Positions 41,089 through 49,451 of a DNA stretch of 64,000 nt are shown here, one piece after another. Positions within the stretch are counted from its first letter, which is position 1. Every line of letters starts with the position of its first letter. The stretch covers positions 1 through 64,000 of the forward strand of contig CAMHPA010000009.1 of assembly GCA_946186925.1 (NCBI GenBank), read 5' to 3'. The position numbers and the translations under genes are program-made. The notes below the pieces were generated by a model. It worked only from the letters and a program-made list of their open reading frames with translations, did no database searches and had not been told where the DNA came from. The DNA is from an uncultured Bacteroidota bacterium (GTDB lineage Bacteria; Bacteroidota; Bacteroidia; Bacteroidales; SZUA-534).

Positions 41089-42030
41089 ATGGAAACAGAA
41101 AAAGTAAAAGTCTTGATAATTGGTTCAGGACCAGCAGGTTATACAGCGGCAATCTATGCTTCACGCGCCAATCTGTCGCCTGTTTTGGTGCAAGGATTGC
41201 AGGCTGGCGGTCAACTGACGCAAACAACTGAAATTGAGAATTTTCCAGGCTATCCGAATGGCGTTGACGGCAACCAGATGATGGAGGAATTCCGTCAGCA
41301 GGCTGAGCGTCTGGGCACCGACATACGGTTTGGCACGGTCACAAAAGTTGATTTTGCCGATGGCCGCCATTTGGTTACTGTCGATGATGAGAAACTGATT
41401 GATGCCGAGGCTGTTATAATCGCCACGGGAGCAACGGCCAAATATCTTGGACTGCCGTCGGAGGAGAAATATCGCGGAAGCGGCGTGTCGGCTTGCGCCA
41501 CGTGCGACGGATTTTTCTACCGCAAAAAAGATGTTGCGGTGGTTGGCGGCGGCGACACTGCCTGCGAGGAGGCCACTTATCTGGCGCACCTTTGCAACAA
41601 GGTGTATATGATTGTGCGCAAAAACTATCTGCGTGCGTCGAAGGCGATGCAGGAGCGCGTGATGAACACGCCGAATATCGAAATCTTGTTCGAACACAAT
41701 ACTTTAGATTTGTTTGGCGATGGCGTTGTTGAGGGAGCCAATCTGGTTTACCGTCAGGGAACGCCCGACGAGGAGCGCCGTCAGATTAAGATTGACGGAT
41801 TCTTCCTTGCCATTGGTCACCACCCGAATAGTGCTGTTTTTCAGCCGTTTGTGAAGACCGACGAAGACGGCTACATTATCACGGAGCCGAACTCGTCGCG
41901 CACCAACGTACCTGGCGTTTTCGCTTGCGGCGACGTGATGGACCGCACCTACCGTCAGGCCATTGTGGCCGCTGGTTCGGGCTGCAAGGCCGCACTCGAT
42001 GCCGAGCGCTATTTGCTTAGCAGAGGGTAA
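41089..42030 (+). CDS. trxB: Thioredoxin reductase (NADPH)
   Basis: The 313-residue flavoprotein reduces thioredoxin with NADPH through FAD and a redox-active disulfide. It has FAD motif GSGPAG (12-17), redox pair C136-C139 in ACATCDGFF, NADPH-binding GGGDTACEEA (about 153-162), and a C-terminal FAD motif GVFACGDVMD (about 281-290) near RQAIVAAGSGC. Length is normal for the low-molecular-weight type. It has its own promoter box and is followed by a repeat tract before malQ, so it is probably monocistronic. Nothing unusual. Confidence 0.97.
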   Translation: METEKVKVLIIGSGPAGYTAAIYASRANLSPVLVQGLQAGGQLTQTTEIENFPGYPNGVDGNQMMEEFRQQAERLGTDIRFGTVTKVDFADGRHLVTVDDEKLIDAEAVIIATGATAKYLGLPSEEKYRGSGVSACATCDGFFYRKKDVAVVGGGDTACEEATYLAHLCNKVYMIVRKNYLRASKAMQERVMNTPNIEILFEHNTLDLFGDGVVEGANLVYRQGTPDEERRQIKIDGFFLAIGHHPNSAVFQPFVKTDEDGYIITEPNSSRTNVPGVFACGDVMDRTYRQAIVAAGSGCKAALDAERYLLSRG

Positions 42031-42036
42031 TGGGAA

Positions 42037-42200
42037 GTGTGTAGAGTGTAGAGTGTAGAGTGTAAAGAGTAAGGTGTAAAGGGTAGCGAGTAAAGGGGGA
42101 TGAGGCAAAAGATTAGCGTTCACAACCTTCTCAACAGAGAAGCCCCCGATAGTCATAGAATAACCCTAAACTTTAAACCAAAACTTATAACTTGTTAACT
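42037..42200. repeat. Tandem GTGTAGA-type repeats and dispersed motif after trxB
   Basis: AGTGTAGAGTGTAGAGTGTAGAG-type units (42037-42100, unit about 9 bases, degenerating into AAGAGTAAGG) are followed by the motif CTTCTCAACAGAGAAGC (42127-42143), a palindrome-ended element also found at 21881-21920 and 18029-18042. No terminator is seen between trxB and malQ. Confidence 0.65.
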
Positions 42201-42219
42201 TTCAACTTATAACTAACTT

Positions 42220-44937
42220 ATGATATACCATTTCGATTGTTATTGCCCGACAGAATGGGGGCAGCGTTTGGTGGTCACAGGCTCGTCGAAAGAGTTGGGA
42301 ATGTGGGATTTAGACAATTCGCTGCCGCTCGAGTGCTGCGATTTGAACCGCTGGCGGGCAACCATTGAATGCGAGTGCACCGAAACGGTTTATTATAAGT
42401 ATGTTGTTGTGGATGAGCAGAATAAACAGCACACAATGGAAGTGGGCCGAGTGCGTGTTCTGCCCGATGCGCCGCTAGGTGCCGCCGCGTGCCACTGCAT
42501 TGACACTTGGCAAGAGTTGCCGAAGGAGCAGGCTGCCTATTTGAGTTCTGCCTTCACCGATGTGCTTTTCCCCGCCAACAGTCGTTTTGCCGACAAGCCG
42601 CAGAGCAAACGCTTTGCGGGCTGCCAACTCGAACTGACGTGCTGTGTGCCGATGCTTAAACCAACGCAATATGTCTGTCTGACAGGCAATTGCAGTCAGT
42701 TGGGCAACTGGACGGAAATGCTGCCGATGTCAGTTGGACGATATGCAACGTGGCATATCAGGTTGTCGCACAGTGATTTACCAACAGAGTTTGAATATAA
42801 ATATGTTATCAAGGACACTGCCGACGACACTTTCGTTTATTGGCAACCAGGTGCAAACCACAGATTTGTAGATACTTACCCGCAGACGCAAGCGCTTTTC
42901 CGAATCGATGATGGTGTGCTGACGCTTACCACCGAAAAGGTTCGTTTTGCGGGTGTCAACGTGCCTGTTTTCTCGCTGCGCACGGCCGATAGTTGCGGCG
43001 TAGGCGATTTCAGCGACTTGAAAAAACTCATTGATTGGGCGTCGCGTGTTGGACTGAAAATGATACAAATTCTGCCCATAAACGACACAATATCAACATA
43101 TTCGTTTCTCGATTCGTACCCATACAACGCAATTTCGGTGTTTGCGCTCAATCCGCTTTTCCTTGATATTTTCAAAATCGGAAAACTTGCTGATAATCAA
43201 CTTCAAAAACAGTTTGAAGATGCAGCGCGGAAACTTAACGATGGGCAGGATGTTGATTACGAGAAGGTTATAAAACTGAAACTCGATTATTGCCGTGCGG
43301 TGTTCGGTCAAAATCCAAGCACGATTGTTGATAATCAAGACTTTAAGCAGTTTGCAAAGCAAAATGCCGAATGGCTTGAGCCTTACGCGGCGTTCAGTGC
43401 GTTGCGCGACAAATTCCGTACAGGCGATTTCAACTGTTGGGGCAAATTTGCGAAGTATTTGGAGCGTGAAGTGCGCAAGATGTTCAAGCCCGATTCGCCA
43501 TACTATGCCGATGTAACTTTCTGGTGCTATGTGCAATACGAACTTGACCGCCAGTTGCGCGAGGCCACTGCGCACGCTCGCAAGTGCGGAATAATTCTGA
43601 AAGGTGATTTGCCGATTGGCATTAGCCGCTGCAGCGTTGACGCGTGGTGCGCCCCCGAACTCTATAATTTTGACGGTCAGGCGGGTGCACCGCCCGATTT
43701 CTTCTCGGAGAATGGCCAGAATTGGGGCTTTCCCACCTACAACTGGGAGCGGATGGCGCAGGACGGCTACGCTTGGTGGCGGCGGCGCTTGGCAAAGATG
43801 AACAGTTATTTCGACGCTTACCGAATCGACCATATTCTCGGTTTTTTCCGCATTTGGGAAATCCCAACGTCGGCTGTGCACGGCATTCTGGGGCATTTCA
43901 ACCCGTCGCTGCCGCTGACGGAGGCCGAATTGTTCGAACGCGGCATTATAATTGATTATGCCGATGCCTGCATTCCCGCAACCGATGCCGAAACAATCGA
44001 TAAACTATTTGGAAATCAGGCAGAAAGGGTAAAGAAAACATATCTCGACCTTCAACCTGACGGCCTTTTCAGACTGAAACCTGAATACGCCACCCAACGG
44101 CTGATTTACAATAAGATAGTCGGTGCGAGCGACCCCGATTCGCTTTCGAAGCCAAAACGCCAACAGCTCAATGGTCTGCTCACAGTAGCCGCCGATGTGC
44201 TGCTGCTCAAAGACGAGGCCACGGGCGGCTACCACCTGCGTATCGACTTGCAGAAAACGTCGTCGTATGCGCGGCTGCCCAAGCCTACCCAACAGTTGTT
44301 AGACGCTGTTTATGAGGATTATTTCTACCACCGTCACGATGCGTTCTGGCGTCACGAGGCCGAAGTGAAACTGTCGGCGCTGCTCAAAGCGAGCGATATG
44401 CTTGTCTGCGGCGAGGATTTGGGAATGATTCCGAACTGCGTGAAGCCCGTGATGGACGAGTTGGGCATATTGAGCCTTGAAATACAGCGGATGCCGAAAA
44501 CTTTCACCGAATTTGTTGATTTGCAGACAATTCCATACACGTCGGTTTGCGCAACGTCAACCCACGACATTTCAACCATTCGTGGCTGGTGGGAGGAGAA
44601 TGCCGAATCGACGCAGCGCTACTTCAGCAACTGGCTGAAACAGAAAGGCAAAGCACCTGCGGCGGCCAGTGTCGATATTTGCAAAATGATAATCGACAGC
44701 CATTTGCAATCGCCTGCAATGTGCGTGATGATTCCCATTCAGGATTACTTCGCGCTGAACCCCGATTTCCGTGTAAAAAATCCTGAACAAGAGCGAATTA
44801 ACGTGCCCGCCAATCCGCGCAACTATTGGAAATACCGTATGCACGTGCCGATTGAAACACTGCTCAAATCGCGAAAGCTAAACAGCCTGATTGCCACAAT
44901 GCTGGAGCAGACCGGGCGGCTCAACGATGCTAAATAA
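42220..44937 (+). CDS. malQ: 4-alpha-glucanotransferase (GH77) with two N-terminal starch-binding domains
   Basis: A 905-residue amylomaltase that transfers alpha-1,4-glucan segments between maltodextrins. Two CBM20 starch-binding modules occupy about residues 1-105 (YHFDCYCPTEWGQRLVVTGSSKELGMW) and 130-240 (LELTCCVPMLKPTQYVCLTGNCSQLGNW). The GH77 catalytic domain fills the rest: nucleophile Asp in YRIDHILGFFRIW (about residue 540), acid/base Glu in CGEDLGMIP (about 730-738), and STHDISTIRGWWEE (about 782). This two-CBM layout is normal in Bacteroidota and plants. It has no signal peptide, so cytoplasmic. It probably shares a transcript with xseB and the small zinc-ribbon-like gene. Confidence 0.95.
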   Translation: MIYHFDCYCPTEWGQRLVVTGSSKELGMWDLDNSLPLECCDLNRWRATIECECTETVYYKYVVVDEQNKQHTMEVGRVRVLPDAPLGAAACHCIDTWQELPKEQAAYLSSAFTDVLFPANSRFADKPQSKRFAGCQLELTCCVPMLKPTQYVCLTGNCSQLGNWTEMLPMSVGRYATWHIRLSHSDLPTEFEYKYVIKDTADDTFVYWQPGANHRFVDTYPQTQALFRIDDGVLTLTTEKVRFAGVNVPVFSLRTADSCGVGDFSDLKKLIDWASRVGLKMIQILPINDTISTYSFLDSYPYNAISVFALNPLFLDIFKIGKLADNQLQKQFEDAARKLNDGQDVDYEKVIKLKLDYCRAVFGQNPSTIVDNQDFKQFAKQNAEWLEPYAAFSALRDKFRTGDFNCWGKFAKYLEREVRKMFKPDSPYYADVTFWCYVQYELDRQLREATAHARKCGIILKGDLPIGISRCSVDAWCAPELYNFDGQAGAPPDFFSENGQNWGFPTYNWERMAQDGYAWWRRRLAKMNSYFDAYRIDHILGFFRIWEIPTSAVHGILGHFNPSLPLTEAELFERGIIIDYADACIPATDAETIDKLFGNQAERVKKTYLDLQPDGLFRLKPEYATQRLIYNKIVGASDPDSLSKPKRQQLNGLLTVAADVLLLKDEATGGYHLRIDLQKTSSYARLPKPTQQLLDAVYEDYFYHRHDAFWRHEAEVKLSALLKASDMLVCGEDLGMIPNCVKPVMDELGILSLEIQRMPKTFTEFVDLQTIPYTSVCATSTHDISTIRGWWEENAESTQRYFSNWLKQKGKAPAAASVDICKMIIDSHLQSPAMCVMIPIQDYFALNPDFRVKNPEQERINVPANPRNYWKYRMHVPIETLLKSRKLNSLIATMLEQTGRLNDAK

Positions 44938-44966
44938 TGATTCAATAACCTCAAAATAAGATTGTT

Positions 44967-45158
44967 ATGGCAACAAAATTTTCGTATGAGAAAACCATCG
45001 AAGAGATAGAATCGATTGTTGACGACATTGAAAACAACCGAATGGACATCGACCAGTTGGCCGACGCGGTTGCCCGTGTTTCGGATTTGCTGAAAAAATG
45101 CAAGCAGAAACTGGCTGACACGAAAGCCATTGTTGATAAAATTGATGAGGATAAATAG
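44967..45158 (+). CDS. xseB: Exodeoxyribonuclease VII small subunit
   Basis: A 63-residue coiled-coil protein with the XseB signature FSYEKTIEEIESIVDDIENNR, where E-x-A-x-x-R-L-E is replaced by the related Bacteroidota form, and the conserved DQLADAVARVSDLLKKCKQKL. Several XseB proteins wrap one XseA large subunit and regulate single-strand DNA degradation. The xseA gene is not in the window, so the pair is split. It lies 29 bases after malQ and 21 before the next small gene. Confidence 0.9.
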   Translation: MATKFSYEKTIEEIESIVDDIENNRMDIDQLADAVARVSDLLKKCKQKLADTKAIVDKIDEDK

Positions 45159-45179
45159 TTGACATAAAACAATTTGACT

Positions 45180-45368
45180 ATGGCGGCACAAGCACCAGAA
45201 TATAAAAAGCACGTTTGCGACGAATGTGCGCTGGCTGAATGGGATATGAAGTTTCCGAACCTTGATATGTGGGGAAAACCGACGCTGCTGCGTTGTCCGC
45301 ATCAGAAATTCGCCATTATTCGCGGAACGCAGGCGTGCGGTAATTTCAAAATGAAAGAGTCTAAATGA
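45180..45368 (+). CDS. Small four-cysteine protein, possible zinc ribbon
   Basis: A 62-residue protein; the ATG at 45180 is used, a TTG two codons earlier being unlikely. Cysteines at 13, 16 (HVCDEC), 39 (LLRCPH) and 53 (ACGNF) could bind one zinc ion; the last two are flanked by aromatic residues, as in small zinc ribbons. I do not recognise it as a named family. It is 21 bases downstream of xseB, so probably cotranscribed with it. Confidence 0.55.
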   Translation: MAAQAPEYKKHVCDECALAEWDMKFPNLDMWGKPTLLRCPHQKFAIIRGTQACGNFKMKESK

Positions 45369-45379
45369 CAGGTGTTTAG

Positions 45380-46201
45380 CTAAGCGCCGTGCGATTCGCA
45401 AAGCCGAGCGAAAGCGTCTTTCAAAATCACAATTTCGATGCCGCGTTTTGCGTATTGAGCTTGCAGAATATCGGCAAACTGCCACGCCACGCCACCGACA
45501 AAACCAATGGGTAAATCGTTGATATTTAGTGGTTCAATGTGCTTTTGATGAAAAAGTTCAAATGCGTCGGCAACCAGTTTGGTAATTTCTGGTTCAGAGA
45601 TATTCTCGCTTGTAAATTGCACAAATTTAGCAAGATAAGCATTGACGGGCTGAGCTGAATAAACGTTTTTAATAAGTTCGGCCGGTGTTGTTTTGGAAAA
45701 ATCGAAGAATTTATTGCATAAATCTGTCGATAATTCGTTTCGCAACACTTTAGTAATCAGTGTTTTGCCAATATACGCACCACTGCCTTCGTCGCCAAGC
45801 AGATAGCCAAGCGACGGCGTCTGGCGCTCAATTACTTTACCATTATAATATCCGGCGGCAGCGCCTGTACCCAGAATGGCGGCAATGCCTTGCTGGTTGC
45901 CAAATAGAGCAATGGCCGCACCTTCTAAATCGGTATAAACTTGAACATCACTGCATTTGAACACTGCGGTAAGTGCGTCGCCAACCGCTTTTTTATTGGC
46001 GATGTTTGAGCAGCCTGCACCAAAATAGAATATTGAACCAACATTTTCGGTAGTCTTTGCAGAAACACTTTTGGCCATAGCCGTAAGCGTTCCAACATCG
46101 GAACTATTAGGGTTGAACCCTTGAGTCTCTATTGCCTGCAAGTTGTTGCCAATCAATCCCCATTTGCATTTTGTGCCACCGGCTTCAACGATGATTTTCA
46201 T
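45380..46201 (-). CDS. BadF/BadG-type ATPase, N-acetylglucosamine kinase-like
   Basis: A 273-residue ASKHA-fold sugar kinase (PF01869). The frame runs ten codons further upstream but the conserved opening MKIIVEAGGTKCKWGLI (phosphate-1 loop, DGGxTK-like with E for D) fixes the start at 46201. Also present are FYFGAGCS (about 65), DLEGAAIALFG (about 97-107), the glycine-rich AAILGTGAAAGYYNG (about 113-127) and GDEGSGAYIGK (about 142-152), which is a BadF/NagK hallmark. It likely phosphorylates N-acetylglucosamine or a related amino sugar. It is convergent with the small zinc-ribbon-like gene. Confidence 0.8.
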   Translation of the reverse strand: MKIIVEAGGTKCKWGLIGNNLQAIETQGFNPNSSDVGTLTAMAKSVSAKTTENVGSIFYFGAGCSNIANKKAVGDALTAVFKCSDVQVYTDLEGAAIALFGNQQGIAAILGTGAAAGYYNGKVIERQTPSLGYLLGDEGSGAYIGKTLITKVLRNELSTDLCNKFFDFSKTTPAELIKNVYSAQPVNAYLAKFVQFTSENISEPEITKLVADAFELFHQKHIEPLNINDLPIGFVGGVAWQFADILQAQYAKRGIEIVILKDAFARLCESHGA

Positions 46202-46231
46202 AACTATTAGATTTCGACCGCAAATTATCAA

Positions 46232-46271
46232 AAACAGCCGAATTCCACTACTTTGTGAAAAACGGCTGTTT
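46232..46271 (-). terminator. Hairpin, likely terminator of the gene at 46303
   Basis: Arms AAACAGCCG (46232-46240) and CGGCTGTTT (46263-46271) with a 22-base loop, followed on the minus strand by TTTTTG. The long loop weakens the call. Confidence 0.5.
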
Positions 46272-46302
46272 GAATTATCAAATGCTGATTTTATTCGTTG
46301 TA

Positions 46303-47094
46303 TTAATTTGCATTTGCTCGAATTTGCGATAACTCGCTATGGCTAACAACAAACTCTAATTTTGTGCCGGTTTTGCTTCCAAAATAACGGTAGCCCACGT
46401 TTTTCCCGTCATCTATCACTGTTTGGAAAAATTGTCCTGCCGATGGATCTTTTATTACATTTATAAGGCCACCAACAGTATTGGCTCTAATTGCATCTAT
46501 GTTTACATCACTCATATTTATTTGATTCTCATCAATATCATAAATATAAACCACGTTATCGCCTTCAATATCCATATCTTTTAATGTTGTTACAACATCC
46601 ACCTTCATTGGCAGTTGAACTTTAGTATTTTTAACCATATCAAGAAGTCTCTCATGTGGTGTGGATTGTGGTGCAGTCGATAATGATTTGATTTGTTCTG
46701 GAGACAATTCAACACTAAATTTTTTACCAGTTTGATCGCCAATAACTACGTATTTTAATCCGACATTTTCTTCTGCCATTATTTTAAGGAGTTGTTGAGA
46801 ATTTTTGTCTGCGGACATCGAACTGGCAACTGATTGAGCAAAAAACTCTTTGTTTTGTTCCATAGCAGAAATATTGGCGATTTGCTCGTTCAGCTTGAGT
46901 GTACATATTACATAGTTATTTTCGAGTTCAACAGTTTCCACGCTACCTCCAAAACCCATATCGATGGGGCATTCGGAATTTGTCATTTTAACGGACATTT
47001 GTAATTTGCCTTGGTTGCACGATTTGCCAATAACCATAAAAACAGCCGCTACAGTGACTGTTACTAATGTTGTAATAAGTTTTTTGTTCTTCAT
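46303..47094 (-). CDS. Exported protein of unknown function
   Basis: A 263-residue protein with an N-terminal hydrophobic segment (MKNKKLITTLVTVTVAAVFMVIGKSC) that is either a signal anchor or an atypical lipoprotein signal (C26 is preceded by GKS rather than a classical lipobox). The rest is soluble, with QTGKKFSVELSPEQIKSL (about 122-139) and VTTLKDMDIEGDNVVYIYDI (about 160-180), and no recognised domain. Its first visible feature upstream is a perfect -7 box. The cysteine at 26 and another at 40 are its only obvious special residues. Confidence 0.45.
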   Translation of the reverse strand: MKNKKLITTLVTVTVAAVFMVIGKSCNQGKLQMSVKMTNSECPIDMGFGGSVETVELENNYVICTLKLNEQIANISAMEQNKEFFAQSVASSMSADKNSQQLLKIMAEENVGLKYVVIGDQTGKKFSVELSPEQIKSLSTAPQSTPHERLLDMVKNTKVQLPMKVDVVTTLKDMDIEGDNVVYIYDIDENQINMSDVNIDAIRANTVGGLINVIKDPSAGQFFQTVIDDGKNVGYRYFGSKTGTKLEFVVSHSELSQIRANAN

Positions 47095-47118
47095 TTTGTT
47101 TGAGTTTTATATGTGAGA

Positions 47119-47126
47119 CAAATATA
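47119..47126 (-). promoter_or_regulatory. Putative -7 box (TATATTTG) of the gene at 46303
   Basis: An exact TAnnTTTG match on the minus strand, 25 bases upstream of the start codon at 47094. Confidence 0.45.
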
Positions 47127-47247
47127 TGACTATTTCTTTTCTTAATAAGAGCGAAGCCGTAACGGAATTTTTTTGTTAAAAGAAATTTCAAAACTCGTTT
47201 TGGCACGCAATTTGCGATCCACTGCGCAAAACGATAAAAAAAACAGT

Positions 47248-48873
47248 ATGTTAACATTCGTCGAATTCATCGAAAGAGCAATTAAAAGAGATTGGGATCT
47301 TCCGGCATTGAGCAATTATCGCGAAGCACCAATGAGTTACGGACAAGCAGGCAAGATGATTAAAAAGATTCATCGTGCGCTTGCCGAGTGTGGAATAGCC
47401 GAAGAGGAAAAGGTTGTTCAGGTCGGCCGCAATAATGTCAACTGGGCCGTAACATTCCTTGCCACAACATCTTATGGCACGGTTTCGGTTCCAATTCTGC
47501 AGGATTTCTCAATTTCTGATCTTGAAAACACCATCAACCACTCTGATGCGGTGCTGGTGTTTGTTTCCGACTACATTTTCGAGAAAATGGACGTTGCCAA
47601 ATTCCCGAATATCCGCGGATTTATTTCGTTAGACGATTATCGCGTTCTTTACGCTGTTGATGATAAGGTAAAAGATTCATTCTCAAGGTTTGATAATGAT
47701 ATCGATGTTAATCATGAGAATTTTGCTTTGAAGCATATTGATAACGATCGCTTGGCTGCAATCAGTTATACATCAGGCACTTCTGGGCACTCAAAGGGTG
47801 TTATGCTTACACACGGAAACTATGCCACAAACATTGAGTTCGGCACAGAAGTTATCCCGCTCAAATCGGGCGATCGTATGGTTTCGCTTCTGCCTTTGGC
47901 ACACGCCTATGGAATGGCATTCGAGTTCCTTACAGAGTTTGTTCTTGGTTGCCATATCACATTCCTTGGCAAGATTCCTTCGCCGCAGGTTCTTCTTCAG
48001 GCTTTCGGCGAAATCAAGCCGGGCTTGGTTGTGGTTGTTCCGTTGATTATCGAAAAGATTTACAAGGCAAAAATAAAACCGGCCATCAGCAGTGGTCTGC
48101 CAAAATTCCTTTTAAGCGTGCCAGGCTTGCGCCGAATTGTTTACAGCAAAGTTCGCAAAGAACTTGAGACTGCATTTGGTGGCAATTTCTACGAGGTTAT
48201 CATTGGCGGTGCCGCTCTGAATAAAGAGGTTGAGAGCTTCCTGAACCGTATCGGCTTCCGCTACACTGTTGGCTACGGAATGACCGAGTGCGCGCCAATC
48301 ATCACTTACGCACCGTGGGACACCGCCCGCAAGTTCAGTTGCGGTTACCCGATTCGTCGCTGCCAAGTGCGCATCGACAGCCCCGACCCGGCAAATATTG
48401 AGGGTGAGGTGCTTGTGAAAGGTACTCAGGTGATGAAAGGATATTATAAGAATCCGGAGGCTACGGCGGCTACCTTCGACAGCGAAGGCTGGCTTAAGAC
48501 CGGCGACACCGGCACCATCACAGCCGACGGCTATCTGACATTGAAGGGCCGCAGCAAGAATATGATTCTGGGTGCTTCGGGACAAAATATCTATCCGGAA
48601 GAGATTGAGGCTCAAATCAATAACTTGCCGTATGTGGCTGAGTCACTTGTTGTTGAGCGCGGTGGCAAACTGCACGCTCTCATCGTTCCCGACAAGGAGA
48701 AGGCCGAAAAAGACGGTCTTGACAGAGAGAAGATTATGATTGAGTTTGAAAAGAATCAGAAAGAACTTAACAAGCTGATGCCTAACTATATGGCAATTTC
48801 GAAAATCGAATTGCAGGAAGAAGAGTTTGTAAAAACGCCGAAAAAGAGCATCAAACGCTATTTGTACAATTAG
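47248..48873 (+). CDS. AMP-forming long-chain acyl-CoA synthetase-like protein
   Basis: The product has 541 residues (the start at 47248, MLTFVEFIERAIKRDWD, fits the family; the frame extends 25 codons upstream without similarity). It is a typical ANL-superfamily enzyme: P-loop-like YTSGTSGHSKGVMLTH (about 172-187), a VGYGMTECAPIITYAP segment (about 345-360) and GWLKTGDTGTITADGYL (about 413-429). GRSKNMILGASGQNIYPEEIE (about 433-453) and the catalytic lysine in KTPKKSIKRYL at the C-terminus complete the set. It activates a fatty acid as acyl-AMP and acyl-CoA. No signal peptide or membrane helix. A terminator follows. Exact chain length unknown. Confidence 0.88.
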   Translation: MLTFVEFIERAIKRDWDLPALSNYREAPMSYGQAGKMIKKIHRALAECGIAEEEKVVQVGRNNVNWAVTFLATTSYGTVSVPILQDFSISDLENTINHSDAVLVFVSDYIFEKMDVAKFPNIRGFISLDDYRVLYAVDDKVKDSFSRFDNDIDVNHENFALKHIDNDRLAAISYTSGTSGHSKGVMLTHGNYATNIEFGTEVIPLKSGDRMVSLLPLAHAYGMAFEFLTEFVLGCHITFLGKIPSPQVLLQAFGEIKPGLVVVVPLIIEKIYKAKIKPAISSGLPKFLLSVPGLRRIVYSKVRKELETAFGGNFYEVIIGGAALNKEVESFLNRIGFRYTVGYGMTECAPIITYAPWDTARKFSCGYPIRRCQVRIDSPDPANIEGEVLVKGTQVMKGYYKNPEATAATFDSEGWLKTGDTGTITADGYLTLKGRSKNMILGASGQNIYPEEIEAQINNLPYVAESLVVERGGKLHALIVPDKEKAEKDGLDREKIMIEFEKNQKELNKLMPNYMAISKIELQEEEFVKTPKKSIKRYLYN

Positions 48874-48903
48874 AAGGTTGTAAAAATTTGTTTTCATAGG
48901 GGG

Positions 48904-48930
48904 AGGGGATAGCCGCGAGGCGTCCCCTTT
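48904..48930 (+). terminator. Terminator of the acyl-CoA synthetase gene
   Basis: Arms AGGGGAT (48904-48910) and GTCCCCT (48922-48928) followed by a T run. It lies 31 bases after the stop codon and faces convergent hslR. Confidence 0.8.
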
Positions 48931-48939
48931 TTTGTTACC

Positions 48940-49320
48940 CTACTCGTCGCCATTCATCCAAATGTCGAGCATACGGCGGTCGCGCTTGGTGGGGCGGCCT
49001 GTTCCCGGGTCGCGGCGGCCGTTGATGTCGGCACGCATAAGGTCGATTTTCAGGATTTCCTGCTCGGGCGTCAGGTCCTCAAGATATTCGGGCACAAGTT
49101 TTGCCGACACGCGCGACTTGGGAATACCCAAAATCTTGTAGCGGTAAACCACGGGGTTCTTCTTCACCTCAACCACTTCGCCCACTTTTATCGGCCGCGA
49201 CGCCTTCACGGTCATATCGCCAATGGTCACACGGCCCTTGTGGCAAGCGTCGGCAGCCATACTGCGAGTCTTGTAGAGACGCACATCCCAAAGCCATTTA
49301 TCGATTCTGATTTCGTCCAT
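48940..49320 (-). CDS. hslR: S4-domain RNA-binding protein, Hsp15-like
   Basis: A 126-residue S4-domain protein. The S4 fold covers about residues 3-65 (IRIDKWLWDVRLYKTRSMAADACHKGRV ... KVGEVVEVKK), where the opening is the strongly conserved Hsp15 feature. The tail is basic (PTKRDRRMLDIW). Hsp15 binds stalled 50S subunits that carry a nascent chain-tRNA and aids recycling. The -7 box at 49328-49335 ends only eight bases before the start codon, so transcription would begin at or just before the ATG (leaderless). The start region has been copied upstream of the TPR-LuxR gene. Confidence 0.9.
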   Translation of the reverse strand: MDEIRIDKWLWDVRLYKTRSMAADACHKGRVTIGDMTVKASRPIKVGEVVEVKKNPVVYRYKILGIPKSRVSAKLVPEYLEDLTPEQEILKIDLMRADINGRRDPGTGRPTKRDRRMLDIWMNGDE

Positions 49321-49327
49321 AATGGCG

Positions 49328-49335
49328 CAAAAATA
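49328..49335 (-). promoter_or_regulatory. Putative -7 box (TATTTTTG) of hslR
   Basis: An exact TAnnTTTG match on the minus strand; a TTG that could be the -33 element lies about 20 bases further upstream (49356-49358). The implied mRNA is nearly leaderless. Confidence 0.5.
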
Positions 49336-49451
49336 GGTTTATTTGGTGAATCGATCAATTGGTGAATCAAAAGGGTGAGAATGTTTTTATAGTCCAATAA
49401 TTTGCATTATGTAGTAAAACCTTCATTACCTCATTATTAATTGTTTACGTT

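Noticed and set aside
46303..47094. Classical lipoprotein assignment for the 263-residue exported protein
   Set aside because: The cysteine near the end of the signal segment is preceded by GKS rather than a lipobox; kept as exported, type uncertain.
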